Positions 52,931 through 62,385 of a stretch of DNA of 64,000 bases are shown one piece after another. The notes below the pieces were generated by a model, which made no database searches, was not told the origin of the DNA, and saw only the letters and a program-made list of their open reading frames with translations. The DNA lies in assembly GCA_963746805.1 (NCBI GenBank), contig CAVVCQ010000001.1, forward strand, positions 62,001-126,000, in the 5' to 3' direction. The DNA comes from DATHTC01 sp963746805 (GTDB taxonomy: Bacteria; Actinomycetota; Thermoleophilia; Gaiellales; Gaiellaceae). Every line of letters begins with the position of its first letter. The stretch's first letter is position 1. A program made the position numbers and the translations under genes.

Positions 52931-53221
52931 ATGAGCTCGGACGCCATCACCGTCAACGCCGTACTCGCCGCCGCCGGCGATTGGAGAGAGCTCGCGTGCC
53001 GCGACACCGACGGCCTCGCAGTCTCCCTCCTCTGGAACGCAGCGACCGATGCAGTGAAGGTCACGGTCGCCGACTCGAGGCTCGACGAGGAGTTCGAGCT
53101 TCCGATCGCGGGCGCCAATGCGCTCGACGCCTTTGACCACCCGTTCGCCTACGCCGCCGACCGAGGCTTGAGCTTCGGCGACGCCGTCGGCGAGCTCATC
53201 GACCTGCAACTGCAGAGCTGA
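52931..53221 (+). CDS. Small operon-leader protein, paralogue E
   Basis: A protein of 96 residues, very like paralogue A at its N-terminus (MSSDAITVNAV.AAAGDW). Core: GLAVSLLWNAATDAVKVTV, DSRLDEEFELPI and ALDAFDHPFAYA. Probably cytoplasmic; function unknown. First gene of an operon with the MMPL transporter 13 bases downstream. Confidence 0.7.
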   Translation: MSSDAITVNAVLAAAGDWRELACRDTDGLAVSLLWNAATDAVKVTVADSRLDEEFELPIAGANALDAFDHPFAYAADRGLSFGDAVGELIDLQLQS

Positions 53222-53234
53222 AAGGAGCACGACC

Positions 53235-55475
53235 GTGAAACCCTTGAACGAGTCGAAGGCCTTCGCGGCCCGGATGGGCCGCTGGAGCGCCAACCACTGG
53301 AAGACCGCCGTCTTCGGCTGGCTCGCGTTCGTCGTCGCCTCTGTCTTCCTGAGCCAGTTCATCGCGACGGTCTACATCGACGAGAACGACGCCAACGTCG
53401 GCGAGTCGCGCACGGCCGACCGCATCCTCGACGAGGCCGGCTTCATCGTGAACGAGCAGGGCGAGACGGTCGAGGAGCTCGGCCAGATGGTCCTCGTCCA
53501 GTCGAAGACCCTCACGGCCGACGACGGCGCCTTCCGTGCGGTCGTCGAGGACGTCGAGCGGACCCTGCACACCCTTCCCGAGGCCAGGAAGATCCAGTCG
53601 CCGCTCAGCTCCGGCCACGCCGACTCGATCTCGAAGGACGGCCATTCGGCGCTCGTCAGTTACGCCCCGCACGGGACCTACGAGGAGGCGATCCTCTACA
53701 TCGACGAGCACGTCGCCGCGATCGACGAGGTCGCCGACCGGCATCCCGCCTTCGGCGTCGAGTCGCTCGGCACCTCGACCGACAAGGCGCTCGACGCGGA
53801 GATCAAGGGCGGCCTCGCCAAGGCGGGCCTCATCTCGATCCCCCTCACGACCATCGTTCTGCTGTTCATCCTCGGCTCGCTCGTGGCCGCGCTCATCCCG
53901 CTGCTGCTCGGCGTCACCGCCGTCGCCGCGACGATGGGCCTGCTCGCGATCGCCAGCCAGGGCTTCCCCGTCAGCGAGAACATCATGGAGGTCGTCCTCC
54001 TTGTCGGGCTCGCGGTCGGCGTCGACTACTCGCTCTTCTACATGAAGCGCGAGCGGCAGGAGCGGGCCGCGGGACGCCCTGAGCGTGCCGCCCTCGAGGC
54101 CGCCGCCGCGACCTCTGGCCGGGCCGTGCTCGTCTCGGGCATCACCGTCCTGATCGCGATGGCGGGCATGTTCCTGTCGGGCGACAAGACGTTCATGTCG
54201 TTCTCCGTCGGCGCGATGCTCGTCGTCTTCGTGGCGATGATCGGGTCGCTCACCGTCCTCCCGGCGATCCTCGGCCGGCTCGGCGACAAGGTCGAGAAGG
54301 GCCGCATCCCGTTCCTCGGCCGCCGTCGCGGGAAGCAGACTGAGAGCCGGCTCTGGAGCGCGTTGCTCGACCGCGTGCTGCGCCGCCCGGTCGTCTCGGC
54401 GCTCGCCGCCGGTGCGGTGCTGGTCGCGCTGGCCCTGCCGACGCTCCAGCTCCACACCTCCCAGACCGGCATCGAGGGGATCACCAGCCCGGCGGTCGAG
54501 CCGTTCGTGCGGCTCATGGACGCCTTCCCGGGCACGCCTGAGCCGGCGATGGTCGCGATCAAGGCCGAGAACGTGAAGACGCCCGCCGTCCGGGAGGCCG
54601 TCGCCGAACTCGAGCGCACCGCCCTCGCGACCGGCGAGATGAACGCGCCGATCGACATCGAGACGAACCGCGACGGCACCGTCACGAAGGTCGAGATCCC
54701 GCTCGTCGGCAACGGCACCGAGGACCGCTCGACCGCCGCGCTCGCCACCCTGCGCGACGACGTCCTGCCGGCGACGATCGGGAAGGTCGACGGCGTCGAG
54801 TACGCCGTGACCGGCATCACGGCGAACTCGGAGGACTTCAACGAGTCCCAGACGAGCTCGGCGCCGAAGGTGTTCGGCTTCGTGCTCCTGTTCGCGTTCG
54901 TCCTGCTGCTCGTGGCCTTCCGCTCCATCGTGATCGCGCTGAAGGCGATCCTGCTCAACCTGCTGTCGGTGGCGGCCGCCTACGGGCTGCTCGTCGTCGT
55001 CTTCCAGTGGGGCTGGGGGGAGAACCTGCTCGACTTCACGTCGAACGGCGGGATCGCGAACTGGCTGCCCATGTTCATGTTCGTGATCCTGTTCGGGCTC
55101 TCGATGGACTACCACGTGTTCATCCTGAGCCGGATCCGCGAGGCCTACGACCGCGGGCTCTCGACCGACGACGCGATCTCGCACGGGATCAAGTCGACGG
55201 CCGGTGTCGTCACCAGCGCCGCCGTCGTCATGGTCGCGGTCTTCGCGGTGTTCATCACCCTGCCGCTCGTCGACCTCAAGGAGATGGGCTTCGGCCTCGC
55301 GGCCGCCGTCCTGATCGACGCGACGCTCGTTCGCGGCGTGCTCCTGCCGGCGACGATGAAGCTGCTCGGCGACGCCAACTGGTACCTGCCCAGCTGGCTC
55401 CGCTGGCTGCCGCGGCTCGAGCACGAGGCCGCGCCGCCGGCCCCGGAGGCCGAGCCGGTCCCGGCCGCCGCGTAA
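53235..55475 (+). CDS. MMPL-family RND transporter
   Basis: A protein of 746 residues with the 12-helix RND layout: helix 1 (WKTAVFGWLAFVVASVFLSQF), a large outside loop, helices 2-6 with GVDYSLFYMKRERQERAAGR, a cytoplasmic loop, helix 7, a second outside loop, then helices 8-12 with GLSMDYHVFILSRIREAYDRG, the MMPL signature. Members export lipids or glycolipids to the envelope by proton motive force. GTG 53235 follows AAAGGAG. Downstream of leader paralogue E. Confidence 0.9.
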   Translation: MKPLNESKAFAARMGRWSANHWKTAVFGWLAFVVASVFLSQFIATVYIDENDANVGESRTADRILDEAGFIVNEQGETVEELGQMVLVQSKTLTADDGAFRAVVEDVERTLHTLPEARKIQSPLSSGHADSISKDGHSALVSYAPHGTYEEAILYIDEHVAAIDEVADRHPAFGVESLGTSTDKALDAEIKGGLAKAGLISIPLTTIVLLFILGSLVAALIPLLLGVTAVAATMGLLAIASQGFPVSENIMEVVLLVGLAVGVDYSLFYMKRERQERAAGRPERAALEAAAATSGRAVLVSGITVLIAMAGMFLSGDKTFMSFSVGAMLVVFVAMIGSLTVLPAILGRLGDKVEKGRIPFLGRRRGKQTESRLWSALLDRVLRRPVVSALAAGAVLVALALPTLQLHTSQTGIEGITSPAVEPFVRLMDAFPGTPEPAMVAIKAENVKTPAVREAVAELERTALATGEMNAPIDIETNRDGTVTKVEIPLVGNGTEDRSTAALATLRDDVLPATIGKVDGVEYAVTGITANSEDFNESQTSSAPKVFGFVLLFAFVLLLVAFRSIVIALKAILLNLLSVAAAYGLLVVVFQWGWGENLLDFTSNGGIANWLPMFMFVILFGLSMDYHVFILSRIREAYDRGLSTDDAISHGIKSTAGVVTSAAVVMVAVFAVFITLPLVDLKEMGFGLAAAVLIDATLVRGVLLPATMKLLGDANWYLPSWLRWLPRLEHEAAPPAPEAEPVPAAA

Positions 55476-55489
55476 CGCACACGCCACAC

Positions 55490-55516
55490 GCCCCGGCCTC
55501 GCGACGAGGCCGGGGC
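55490..55516 (+). terminator. Hairpin after the MMPL gene
   Basis: A 12-bp perfect stem GCCCCGGCCTCG with loop CGA. It probably reduces rather than ends transcription, since the next gene continues on the same strand 35 bases on. Confidence 0.7.
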
Positions 55517-55550
55517 GACCACTCCCGGGCACACGAAGGAGGCCTCCCGC

Positions 55551-56858
55551 ATGACCACAGCGACCATCACTCAGCCGATGCGGCGAGGCGGGCATCTGGC
55601 CCGACTTGCCGCCGCCGTGCGCACGGAGGCAGGCGTCTTCCGGCTCGCGGCCGGAGTCGTCGCGCTCCACGTCGCCGACGACAACTTCATCCAGCCGAAC
55701 CCGGGGACGTCGGCCGCCGATCACCTCGCCGGCGGGCTCGTCCTGATCACACTCCTCGTCGCCGCCGGCGTCTTCTTCGACCGGATGCGGGCCGGGGCAC
55801 GCGCGACCGTCGCGCTGCTCGCGGGCTGGCTCGGCGTCCTCGTCGGCACCGAGGCCGTCTACTACACGCGCGAGGTCGGGCCGTCCGGCGACGACTACTC
55901 CGGGCTGCTGTCGATCCCCGCCGGGCTCGTGCTCGTCGGGCTCGGACTCGTCATCCTCTGGCGCTCGCGCAAGACCACCGATCGACTGTGGTGGCGGTAC
56001 GGCCGGAGGGCACTGCTCGCGCTCGCCGCCTACGTCGTCTGCAGCTTCGTGCTCTTGACCGCTTCGTATTCCTACGTCGTCACACACGCGCTCCGTGCCG
56101 AGGTGCCGGCGGCGGATCTCGGAGCGCCGTACGAGGACGTGGCGCTCACCACGAGCGACGGCCTCCGCCTCGAGGGGTGGTACATCCGCTCGCGCAACGG
56201 CGCCGCCGTCATTGCCTTCCCCGGTCGCGCGGCCTCGCAGAAGCGCGCGAAGGTCCTGGCCGACCACGGCTACGGCGTCCTGCTCTTCGACCGCCGGGGC
56301 GAGGGCGAGAGCGAGGGCGACCCGAACATCCTCGGCTGGCACGGCGAGCGCGACATCCACGCCGCCGTCCGCTTCCTCCAGAGCCAGCCCGACGTCGATC
56401 CAGGGAAGATCGGCGGCATCGGGCTCTCCGTCGGCGGCGAGGTGATGATGGGTGCCGCCGCCGAGTCCCCATCGCTCAAGGCGATCGTGACCGAGGGCGG
56501 CAGCGGCCGTTCCGTCCGTGACGACCTCGCGAACGGCTACGCCGGCCCGGACATCGTCGTCGGACGCGCCTTCTTCACGGCCGCGGCCGCGCTCTGGACG
56601 AGCGACCTGCCGCCGACTCCCCTCAAGACCACGGCGAAGCAGCTCGAGGCACCGGTGTTCTACGTCTACGGCGAGAACGGCCAGCCGGACGAGCAGCCGG
56701 CCAACGAGGGCTTCTACGAGGTCACCCCCGGCGACAAGCAGATCTGGGAGGTCCCCGGATCGCGCCACATGGGCGGCATCGACGCCCGGCCCGCGGAGTA
56801 CGAACGCCGCATCGTCGGCTTCTTCGACCGCACCCTCGAGCCTTCGGAAGGAAGGTGA
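55551..56858 (+). CDS. Membrane-anchored alpha/beta-hydrolase
   Basis: A protein of 435 residues. About four membrane helices (residues about 30-185) come first, then an alpha/beta-hydrolase domain facing outside: DGLRLEGWYIRSRNGAAVIAFPG, YGVLLFDRRGEGESEG, nucleophile elbow GLSVGGE (Ser about 290) and a late HMGG histidine. An AGGAGG site precedes ATG 55551. It may process a lipid or ester exported by the MMPL transporter; that link is inference from position. Confidence 0.8.
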   Translation: MTTATITQPMRRGGHLARLAAAVRTEAGVFRLAAGVVALHVADDNFIQPNPGTSAADHLAGGLVLITLLVAAGVFFDRMRAGARATVALLAGWLGVLVGTEAVYYTREVGPSGDDYSGLLSIPAGLVLVGLGLVILWRSRKTTDRLWWRYGRRALLALAAYVVCSFVLLTASYSYVVTHALRAEVPAADLGAPYEDVALTTSDGLRLEGWYIRSRNGAAVIAFPGRAASQKRAKVLADHGYGVLLFDRRGEGESEGDPNILGWHGERDIHAAVRFLQSQPDVDPGKIGGIGLSVGGEVMMGAAAESPSLKAIVTEGGSGRSVRDDLANGYAGPDIVVGRAFFTAAAALWTSDLPPTPLKTTAKQLEAPVFYVYGENGQPDEQPANEGFYEVTPGDKQIWEVPGSRHMGGIDARPAEYERRIVGFFDRTLEPSEGR

Positions 56859-56863
56859 CAGAC

Positions 56864-57514
56864 ATGCGCAGCTCCAAGCTCATCACCGCCGTCCTGTCGG
56901 CCGCGCTGCTCGCGCTCGCAGTCGTCCTCTACTGGCACCCGGCCGGCGGCGAGAACGTCTACGAGGGCGTCAGCCCAGACGTCGACGCCTGGTTGTTCGT
57001 GCACACGGTGGTTCTCCTGGCCTTCCCCGTCCTCGGTCTGGCCGCGTTCTGGTTGGTCCGAGGCCTCGACGGGTGGGCCGCCACGATCAGCCGTGTCTCC
57101 GTCGTACTGTTCCTCGTCTTCTACACCGCGTACGAGGTCACGGTCGGTGTCGGCACCGGGATCCTCGTCGACTACGCCAATGGCCTGCCACCGACCGAGC
57201 AGGCAGCGGTCGCCGACGCAATCCAGGACTACAACCGCAACGCGATCGTTGCCGAGCCGGCCTCGATCGCACTCATCGTCGGCTTCTTCAGCTGGGTCAT
57301 GGCGATGGCCGCGGCCGCATTCGCGCACCGCAAGGCCGGGGCGACATGGCCCGTGACGGTGCTCATCGCAGGTGCGGCGCTCTTCGCGATCCATCCGTTC
57401 CCTGTCGGCCCGGTTGGGCTCGTCTGCCTCGTAGCGGCCATGCTGCTCCTCGAGCGCTCGCCCGGCCGCGAGCGGGTTCCGGCACCCGTTCCTGCCGCCA
57501 AGGCGGCCGCATAG
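56864..57514 (+). CDS. Five-to-six-helix membrane protein of unknown function
   Basis: A protein of 216 residues with about six hydrophobic segments (LITAVLSAALLALAVVLYW; AWLFVHTVVLLAFPVLGLAAFWLV; and others) and no motif I can name. ATG 56864 has a well-spaced GGAAGG site; an earlier GTG at 56855 overlaps the hydrolase stop but is too close to that site. Last gene of the unit; a strong terminator follows. Confidence 0.7.
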   Translation: MRSSKLITAVLSAALLALAVVLYWHPAGGENVYEGVSPDVDAWLFVHTVVLLAFPVLGLAAFWLVRGLDGWAATISRVSVVLFLVFYTAYEVTVGVGTGILVDYANGLPPTEQAAVADAIQDYNRNAIVAEPASIALIVGFFSWVMAMAAAAFAHRKAGATWPVTVLIAGAALFAIHPFPVGPVGLVCLVAAMLLLERSPGRERVPAPVPAAKAAA

Positions 57515-57534
57515 GTCGGCTGGACTGGTTCGCT

Positions 57535-57568
57535 AGTGGGGCGGCTGCTGATTCGGAGCCGCCCCACT
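57535..57568 (+). terminator. Hairpin terminator after the MMPL operon
   Basis: A 12-bp perfect stem AGTGGGGCGGCT (57535-57546) with complement 57557-57568 and a 10-base loop. Confidence 0.75.
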
Positions 57569-57680
57569 CACGGGGCCCACGTGCGGTAGCTGCTGCCATC
57601 AACAACGATTGCCGAGCGCCTGAGCGCTACCGTCTCGATGTGATGCGCCGGGGCACGGAGTCGCGGCTGGGAGGAACGCC

Positions 57681-58541
57681 GTGAGCCCGGTCGAGGTCCG
57701 CGACCTCGGCGAGCCCGAGGCGGTGGTGACCTATCCGCTGGGTGCGACCTATCAGGTGCGCCTGGCGGGAACGGTGGTCAGCCGGCACGTCCTGCAGCCG
57801 GGTTGGAGCTGGGAGGCGCACGCCCAGCAGCAGGTCGGCACCGCCTCGTGCGAGCTGTATCACCGGGGAGTGGTCATCAGTGGACGGATGGGCGTCCGGA
57901 CCGACGAGGGCGAGGAGGTGGTCATCGGGCCCAACCAGGTGTTCGATCTGCCACCCGGGCACGTCACGTGGGTCGAGGGCGACGAGGAGCTGGTGATGGT
58001 CGACTGGGCCGGGGGCGCCGGATTCGACACGCCGCCGGGCGCGGGCGCACGCGTGATGGCCACCATCCTGTTCACGGACATCGTCGACTCCACGGTTCAC
58101 GCGCGAACGGAGGGCGACGCGGCCTGGAAGCACACCGTGACCATGCAGGAGGACATCGTCCGCACTGTCCTGGTCCGCTTCGGCGGCCGCGAGGTCGAGA
58201 CCGCGGGGGATTCGTTTCTCATCGTGTTCGACGGCGCCGAGCGGGCGATCCGCTGCGGACTGGAGCTCGTCGATGCCGTGGCGGCTATCCAGGTCCCCAT
58301 CCGCGTCGGCATTCACAGCGGCGAGGTGGCATTTTCCGATGAACGTGTCAGAGGTGTAGCCGTCCACGCCGCCGCTCGGATCCTGGCGGAGGCGGGCGCG
58401 GGCGAGGTGCTCGTGTCCGGCACCACGCGCGACCTGGCCGAGGGCGCTGCAGGGCTGGCGTTCGAGTCGCGCGGGCGATACCGCCTCAAGGGTCTGGAGC
58501 GGGAGCACGAGTTGTTCGTCGCGGCACCATCCGCCGATTAG
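57681..58541 (+). CDS. Cupin-like sensor fused to class III nucleotide cyclase
   Basis: A protein of 286 residues from GTG 57681 after GGAGGAA. Residues 1-115 look like a cupin beta barrel (ELYHRGVVISGRMGVRTDEGEEVVIGPNQVFDLPPGHVTWVEGDEE). Residues about 125-286 form a class III cyclase with both metal aspartates, FTDIVDST and AGDSFLIVF, and the RVGIHSGEV segment. It should make cAMP or cGMP in response to a ligand of the barrel. Single gene between two terminator-bounded units; the second cyclase of the window. Confidence 0.82.
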   Translation: MSPVEVRDLGEPEAVVTYPLGATYQVRLAGTVVSRHVLQPGWSWEAHAQQQVGTASCELYHRGVVISGRMGVRTDEGEEVVIGPNQVFDLPPGHVTWVEGDEELVMVDWAGGAGFDTPPGAGARVMATILFTDIVDSTVHARTEGDAAWKHTVTMQEDIVRTVLVRFGGREVETAGDSFLIVFDGAERAIRCGLELVDAVAAIQVPIRVGIHSGEVAFSDERVRGVAVHAAARILAEAGAGEVLVSGTTRDLAEGAAGLAFESRGRYRLKGLEREHELFVAAPSAD

Positions 58542-58627
58542 TCGGTTTCCGCGGCAAGCTCCACGTCCCTCGAAACGCGCCCGTCCGGCGGGATCGACGC
58601 CCGATCTTCGTCCAGTAGGGTGGTTGT

Positions 58628-59477
58628 GTGCGCGTGACGAGGGAGTCCCGCCCGGCAGCGCCCGCCGCACACGAGCCGCCTGGCAGGAGCGGGAGGGTTG
58701 GCCGGCGCGGCCTGAGTCGCGCTCGCGGCGGTCGCCGTCGCCGTTGTCGGGGTGGGCGGGATCGTGCTTGCGACCCGAGACTCGCCGCGGCCGCTCGACC
58801 GGGCGGAGGCGGGGACGATCGCCTCGGGCGTCGTCGACGACGCGATCGAGGATCTCCGGGCCAAGCCTGCGACCTCGGTGGTCGTGTACCAGCAGATCCT
58901 GCCGTCGATCGTCGCGATCGAGACGACGAGCGCGCCACGCCGACGGGGCGCGGCGAGGGGTTCGGCACCGGGGTGATCGTCAACGCGAACGGCACGATCA
59001 TGACGGCGTTCCACGTGATCGAGGGGGCGGCGAGGATCCGCGTCACCTTCACGGACGGCACCAGAGGCAGGGCCGAGGTCGCTCAGGCCGATCCGGACAA
59101 CGACACCGCAGTGCTCGTGCCGAAGCGCCTCCCGGAGGTGGTCGTGCCGGCCGTGCTCGGCGGTGGCGTCCAGGTCGGTGACGAGACGTACGCCGTCGGA
59201 CACCCACTCGGCTTCGTCGACTCGATCACCGCCGGCGTCATCTCCGGGCTCGACCGCTCGGTGAAGAAGACGCGGCAAGACCCTGCGCGGTCTCATCCAG
59301 TTCGACGCGGCGGTCAACCCCGGCAACTCCGGCGGGCCGCTGCTGAACCGCGGCGGGCAGGTGATCGGGATCGTCACCGCGCTCGCCAACCCCGGCCGCA
59401 GCGACGCCTTCATCGGCATCGGCTTCGCGGTGCCGATCGGCGGCGCGGGCGGTGGTGATGGGCCCATCCAAAAGTGA
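58628..59477 (+). pseudogene. S1C trypsin-like serine protease (HtrA/DegP type), frameshifted
   Basis: Homology to a membrane-anchored trypsin-like protease is spread over frames: a charged start, then (after about 58713) VALAAVAVAVVGVGGIVLATRD and an N-terminal helix region; then (after about 58945) FGTGVIVNANGTIMTAFHVIEG with the catalytic His, DPDNDTAVL with the Asp; then (after about 59272) LIQFDAAVNPGNSGGPLLN with the catalytic Ser and FIGIGFAVPI, ending at TGA 59475. All three catalytic residues survive, so sequence errors are as likely as decay. No PDZ domain. It is first in the moxR operon. Confidence 0.7.
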
Positions 59478-59488
59478 CACGAGGGGAC

Positions 59489-60481
59489 ATGAATCAGCAA
59501 TCCACACTCGATGCGTCGCTCGAGCAGGTGTTCTACGAGGTCAAGCGGGTGATCGTCGGCCAGGACGCCTTGCTCGAGCGGATGGTCGTCGCGCTTCTCG
59601 CACGCGGCCATCTCCTCGTCGAGGGCCTCCCCGGGCTCGCCAAGACGATGGCGGTGAAGACGCTCGCCCAGGCGATCGGCGGCGAGTTCCAGCGCGTCCA
59701 GTTCACGCCGGACCTGGTCCCGGCCGACATCGTCGGCACGCGCGTCTTCAACCAGAAGCTCGGGGAGTTCCAGGTCTCGCTCGGGCCGGTGTTCGCGAAC
59801 TTCGTCCTCGCCGACGAGATCAATCGTGCACCGGCGAAGGTGCAGAGCGCGCTGCTCGAGGCGATGCAGGAGCGACAGGTCACGATCGGCCGCGAGACGC
59901 ATCGCCTTCCCGATCCGTTCCTCGTCATGGCGACGCAGAACCCGATCGAGTCGGAGGGCACCTACCCGCTGCCGGAGGCGCAGATCGACCGGTTCATGCT
60001 CAAGGTGCTGATCGACTATCCGACTCCCACGGAGGAGTTCGTGATCGTCGAGCGCATGACGGGCGGGCACGAGGCCGCGGGGCGGGCGCTCGACGCCGAC
60101 CAACTGATCGAACTGCAGCGGGCGGCCGACACGGTGTTCGTCGATCCCGCGCTGATGGAGTACGCGGTGAAGCTCGCCAACGCCACTCGCAGCATCTCCT
60201 CGGTCGGGCTCGGCGAGCTGGCGCGCTACATCACCTACGGCGCGAGCCCGCGCGCATCGATCAACATGATTCTCACCGGCCGCGCCCTCGCACTCGTGCG
60301 GGGTCGCGAATACGCGCTGCCGCAGGACATCCAGGAGATCGCCCACGACGTCCTGCGCCACCGGCTCGTGCTCTCGTACGAGGCTCTGGCGGACGGCGTC
60401 GACGCGGACCAGATCATCGACCGCGTCCTCGAGGCGGTGCCGGTTCCCGAGCTCGCGCTGAGAGAGCGCATGACCCGCTGA
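59489..60481 (+). CDS. MoxR-family AAA+ ATPase
   Basis: A protein of 330 residues. Walker A HLLVEGLPGLAKTMAVKTLA, FTPDLVPADIVGT, Walker B FVLADEINRAPAKVQSALLEAMQE, sensor MATQNPIESEGTYPLPEAQIDRFM, all typical of MoxR. MoxR proteins act as chaperones that help VWA-domain partners assemble; the DUF58 and two VWA genes that follow are those partners. ATG 59489 with GAGGGG is preferred over GTG 59474, which overlaps the protease stop. Confidence 0.92.
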   Translation: MNQQSTLDASLEQVFYEVKRVIVGQDALLERMVVALLARGHLLVEGLPGLAKTMAVKTLAQAIGGEFQRVQFTPDLVPADIVGTRVFNQKLGEFQVSLGPVFANFVLADEINRAPAKVQSALLEAMQERQVTIGRETHRLPDPFLVMATQNPIESEGTYPLPEAQIDRFMLKVLIDYPTPTEEFVIVERMTGGHEAAGRALDADQLIELQRAADTVFVDPALMEYAVKLANATRSISSVGLGELARYITYGASPRASINMILTGRALALVRGREYALPQDIQEIAHDVLRHRLVLSYEALADGVDADQIIDRVLEAVPVPELALRERMTR

Positions 60482-60485
60482 TCGC

Positions 60486-61395
60486 ATGGAAGGCACGCAC
60501 ACCCTTGGCGCCGAGACCCCCGAGCGGCTCCTCAACCGGCTCGAGTGGCAGGTGATCCGTCGGCTCGACGGCCAGCTCCAGGGGAACTACCGCACGGCGT
60601 TTCGCGGGGTCGGCCTGGACTTCCTCGACCTCCGCGAGTACGAGCCCGGCGACGACGTCCGCCACATCGACTGGAACGTGACCGCGCGGATGGACACGCC
60701 GTTCGTTCGGCAGTACTCCGAGGATCGCGAGCTGACCGGATGGCTTCTGCTCGACCGGTCGCCGTCGATGGGGTTCGGCCCGATCGACCGGCCGAAGGAG
60801 CTCGTCCTGAGCGAGCTCGCGACGACCTTCGCCCGGCTGCTCACCCGCCGCGGCAACCGCGTGGGGGCGATCCTCTTCGACAACGAGATCGAGGAGACGC
60901 TCCCGCCGCGTGCGAGCCGCAACCACGTGCTCGCGCTCACCCGCAGCCTGTCGCGGCCCGCGAGAGCGAACGGGGCCGTCACCGATCTCACCGGGCTCCT
61001 CGAGTTCGCGCTCGGTGCGATCCGGCGACGCTCGCTCGTCGTCCTCGTCTCCGACTTCATCACCGCGCCGGGGTGGGAACGGCCCCTGCTCCAACTGACC
61101 GAGCGTCACGAGGTCGTCGCGATCCGTCTGCTCGACCCTCGTGAGTACGAGCTGCCCGACGCCGGCGTGATCGTGGTCGAGGACGCGGAGACCCGTGAGC
61201 AGCTCGTGGTGGACTCGAGCGACGCCGAGTTCCGCCGCCGCCTGCGCGAGGCCGGCGAGGCACCGCGAGGCGGAGTTGCGCGGGCTGACGCTCCGCGCCG
61301 GTGTCGACATCCACGAGGTGTCGACCGCGGACGACCTCGTCCAGGCGCTCGTCCGGATCATCGAGTCGCGCAAACGACGGCGGCGGCGGCGCTGA
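60486..61395 (+). CDS. DUF58 domain protein (single frameshift)
   Basis: A protein of about 300 residues. RLDGQLQGNYRTAFRGVGLDFLDLREYEPGDDVRHIDWNVTARM is the DUF58 hallmark, followed by a VWA-like domain with LLLDRSPSMGFGP. The frame changes near 61260: upstream reads FRRRLREAGEA, downstream reads REAELRGLTLRAGVDIHEVSTADDLVQAL and ends at TGA 61393, which overlaps the next start (TGATG). Without the shift the frame would run into the VWA gene. Works with MoxR in the bat-type cluster. Confidence 0.82.
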
Positions 61396-62384
61396 TGTCG
61401 CTCGGGTCGCCGTGGATGCTGCTCTGGCTCGCGTGCGTCCCGGCCCTCGTGCTCGCGTACCGGTGGGCGCTCCGGCTGCGCGCCGAGCGCGTCGGTCGGC
61501 TCGCGACCGAAGGGCTCGTACAGACGGCGTCGAGTCGGCGTGTCCGCTGGCGACGCCATATCCCCTTCGCGATCTTCGCGATGGCGCTTGCGTTCGTCTG
61601 CTTCTCGCTGGCCCGCCCGACCGTGAGCGTCGCGTTGCCGGAACGCGAGGGGACGGTGATCCTCGCCTTCGACATCTCGAACAGCATGCGCGCCGACGAC
61701 CTCGAGCCGACTCGGATCGAGGCGGCGAAAGAGGCGGCCACCGCGTTCGTCGAGCGGCAACCGAGAACGATCAAGATCGGCGTCGTGGCGTTCGGCGACG
61801 GCGCCGTCACCACGCTGCAGCCGAGCAATGTGGAGGAGGACGTGATCGCGGCGATCAAGCGCCTCTCGGTGGGCGGGGGAACCTCGCTCGGCCAGGGCCT
61901 CCACACGTCGCTCAGCGCGATCGCCGGGAAGCCGCTCACGATCGACGAGGCGGCGCTCGAGCGCGACGACGGCACCGTGAACATCGGCTTTTTCGGCTCG
62001 TCCGCGATCGTGCTGCTCTCCGACGGCGAGAACACGGCGGAGCTCGACCCGCTGAGGCTCGCCGAGGTCGCATCGACGGCCGGCGTCCGCATTCACGCAA
62101 TCGGAGTCGGTACCGAAGAGGGGACGGTCGTCGAGATCGACGGGTTCAGCATCGCGACGGCGCTCGACGAAGGCCTGCTCCAGGAGATCGCCGAGGTCAC
62201 GGACGGCACCTACGAGCAGGCAGCCGACGCCGAGTCGCTCACCGGGATCTACGAGTCGATCGATCTCGAGTTCAAGCGCGTCGAGGAGTCCCGTGAGGTG
62301 ACCGCACTGTTCGCCGCCGCAGGTGGGCTCCTCCTCGCACTCGGCTCGGTGCTCTCGATCGCGTGGTTCGGGCGGGTGATCTGA
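61395..62384 (+). CDS. BatA-like VWA membrane protein
   Basis: A protein of 329 residues: two N-terminal membrane segments (MLLWLACVPALVLAYRWAL; HIPFAIFAMALAFVCFSLARP), a VWA domain with the metal site DISNSM, a TSLG loop and LLSDGENT, and a C-terminal membrane helix. Such proteins form the surface part of MoxR/VWA systems linked to stress or protease control. It is coupled to DUF58 upstream; the next VWA gene starts one base after the stop. Confidence 0.88.
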   Translation: MSLGSPWMLLWLACVPALVLAYRWALRLRAERVGRLATEGLVQTASSRRVRWRRHIPFAIFAMALAFVCFSLARPTVSVALPEREGTVILAFDISNSMRADDLEPTRIEAAKEAATAFVERQPRTIKIGVVAFGDGAVTTLQPSNVEEDVIAAIKRLSVGGGTSLGQGLHTSLSAIAGKPLTIDEAALERDDGTVNIGFFGSSAIVLLSDGENTAELDPLRLAEVASTAGVRIHAIGVGTEEGTVVEIDGFSIATALDEGLLQEIAEVTDGTYEQAADAESLTGIYESIDLEFKRVEESREVTALFAAAGGLLLALGSVLSIAWFGRVI

Positions 62385-62385
62385 G

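Noticed and set aside
53196..56768. Minus-strand open frame of 1190 codons
   Set aside because: Antisense to the MMPL and hydrolase genes; composed of low-complexity Asp/Arg/His runs typical of GC-rich shadows.
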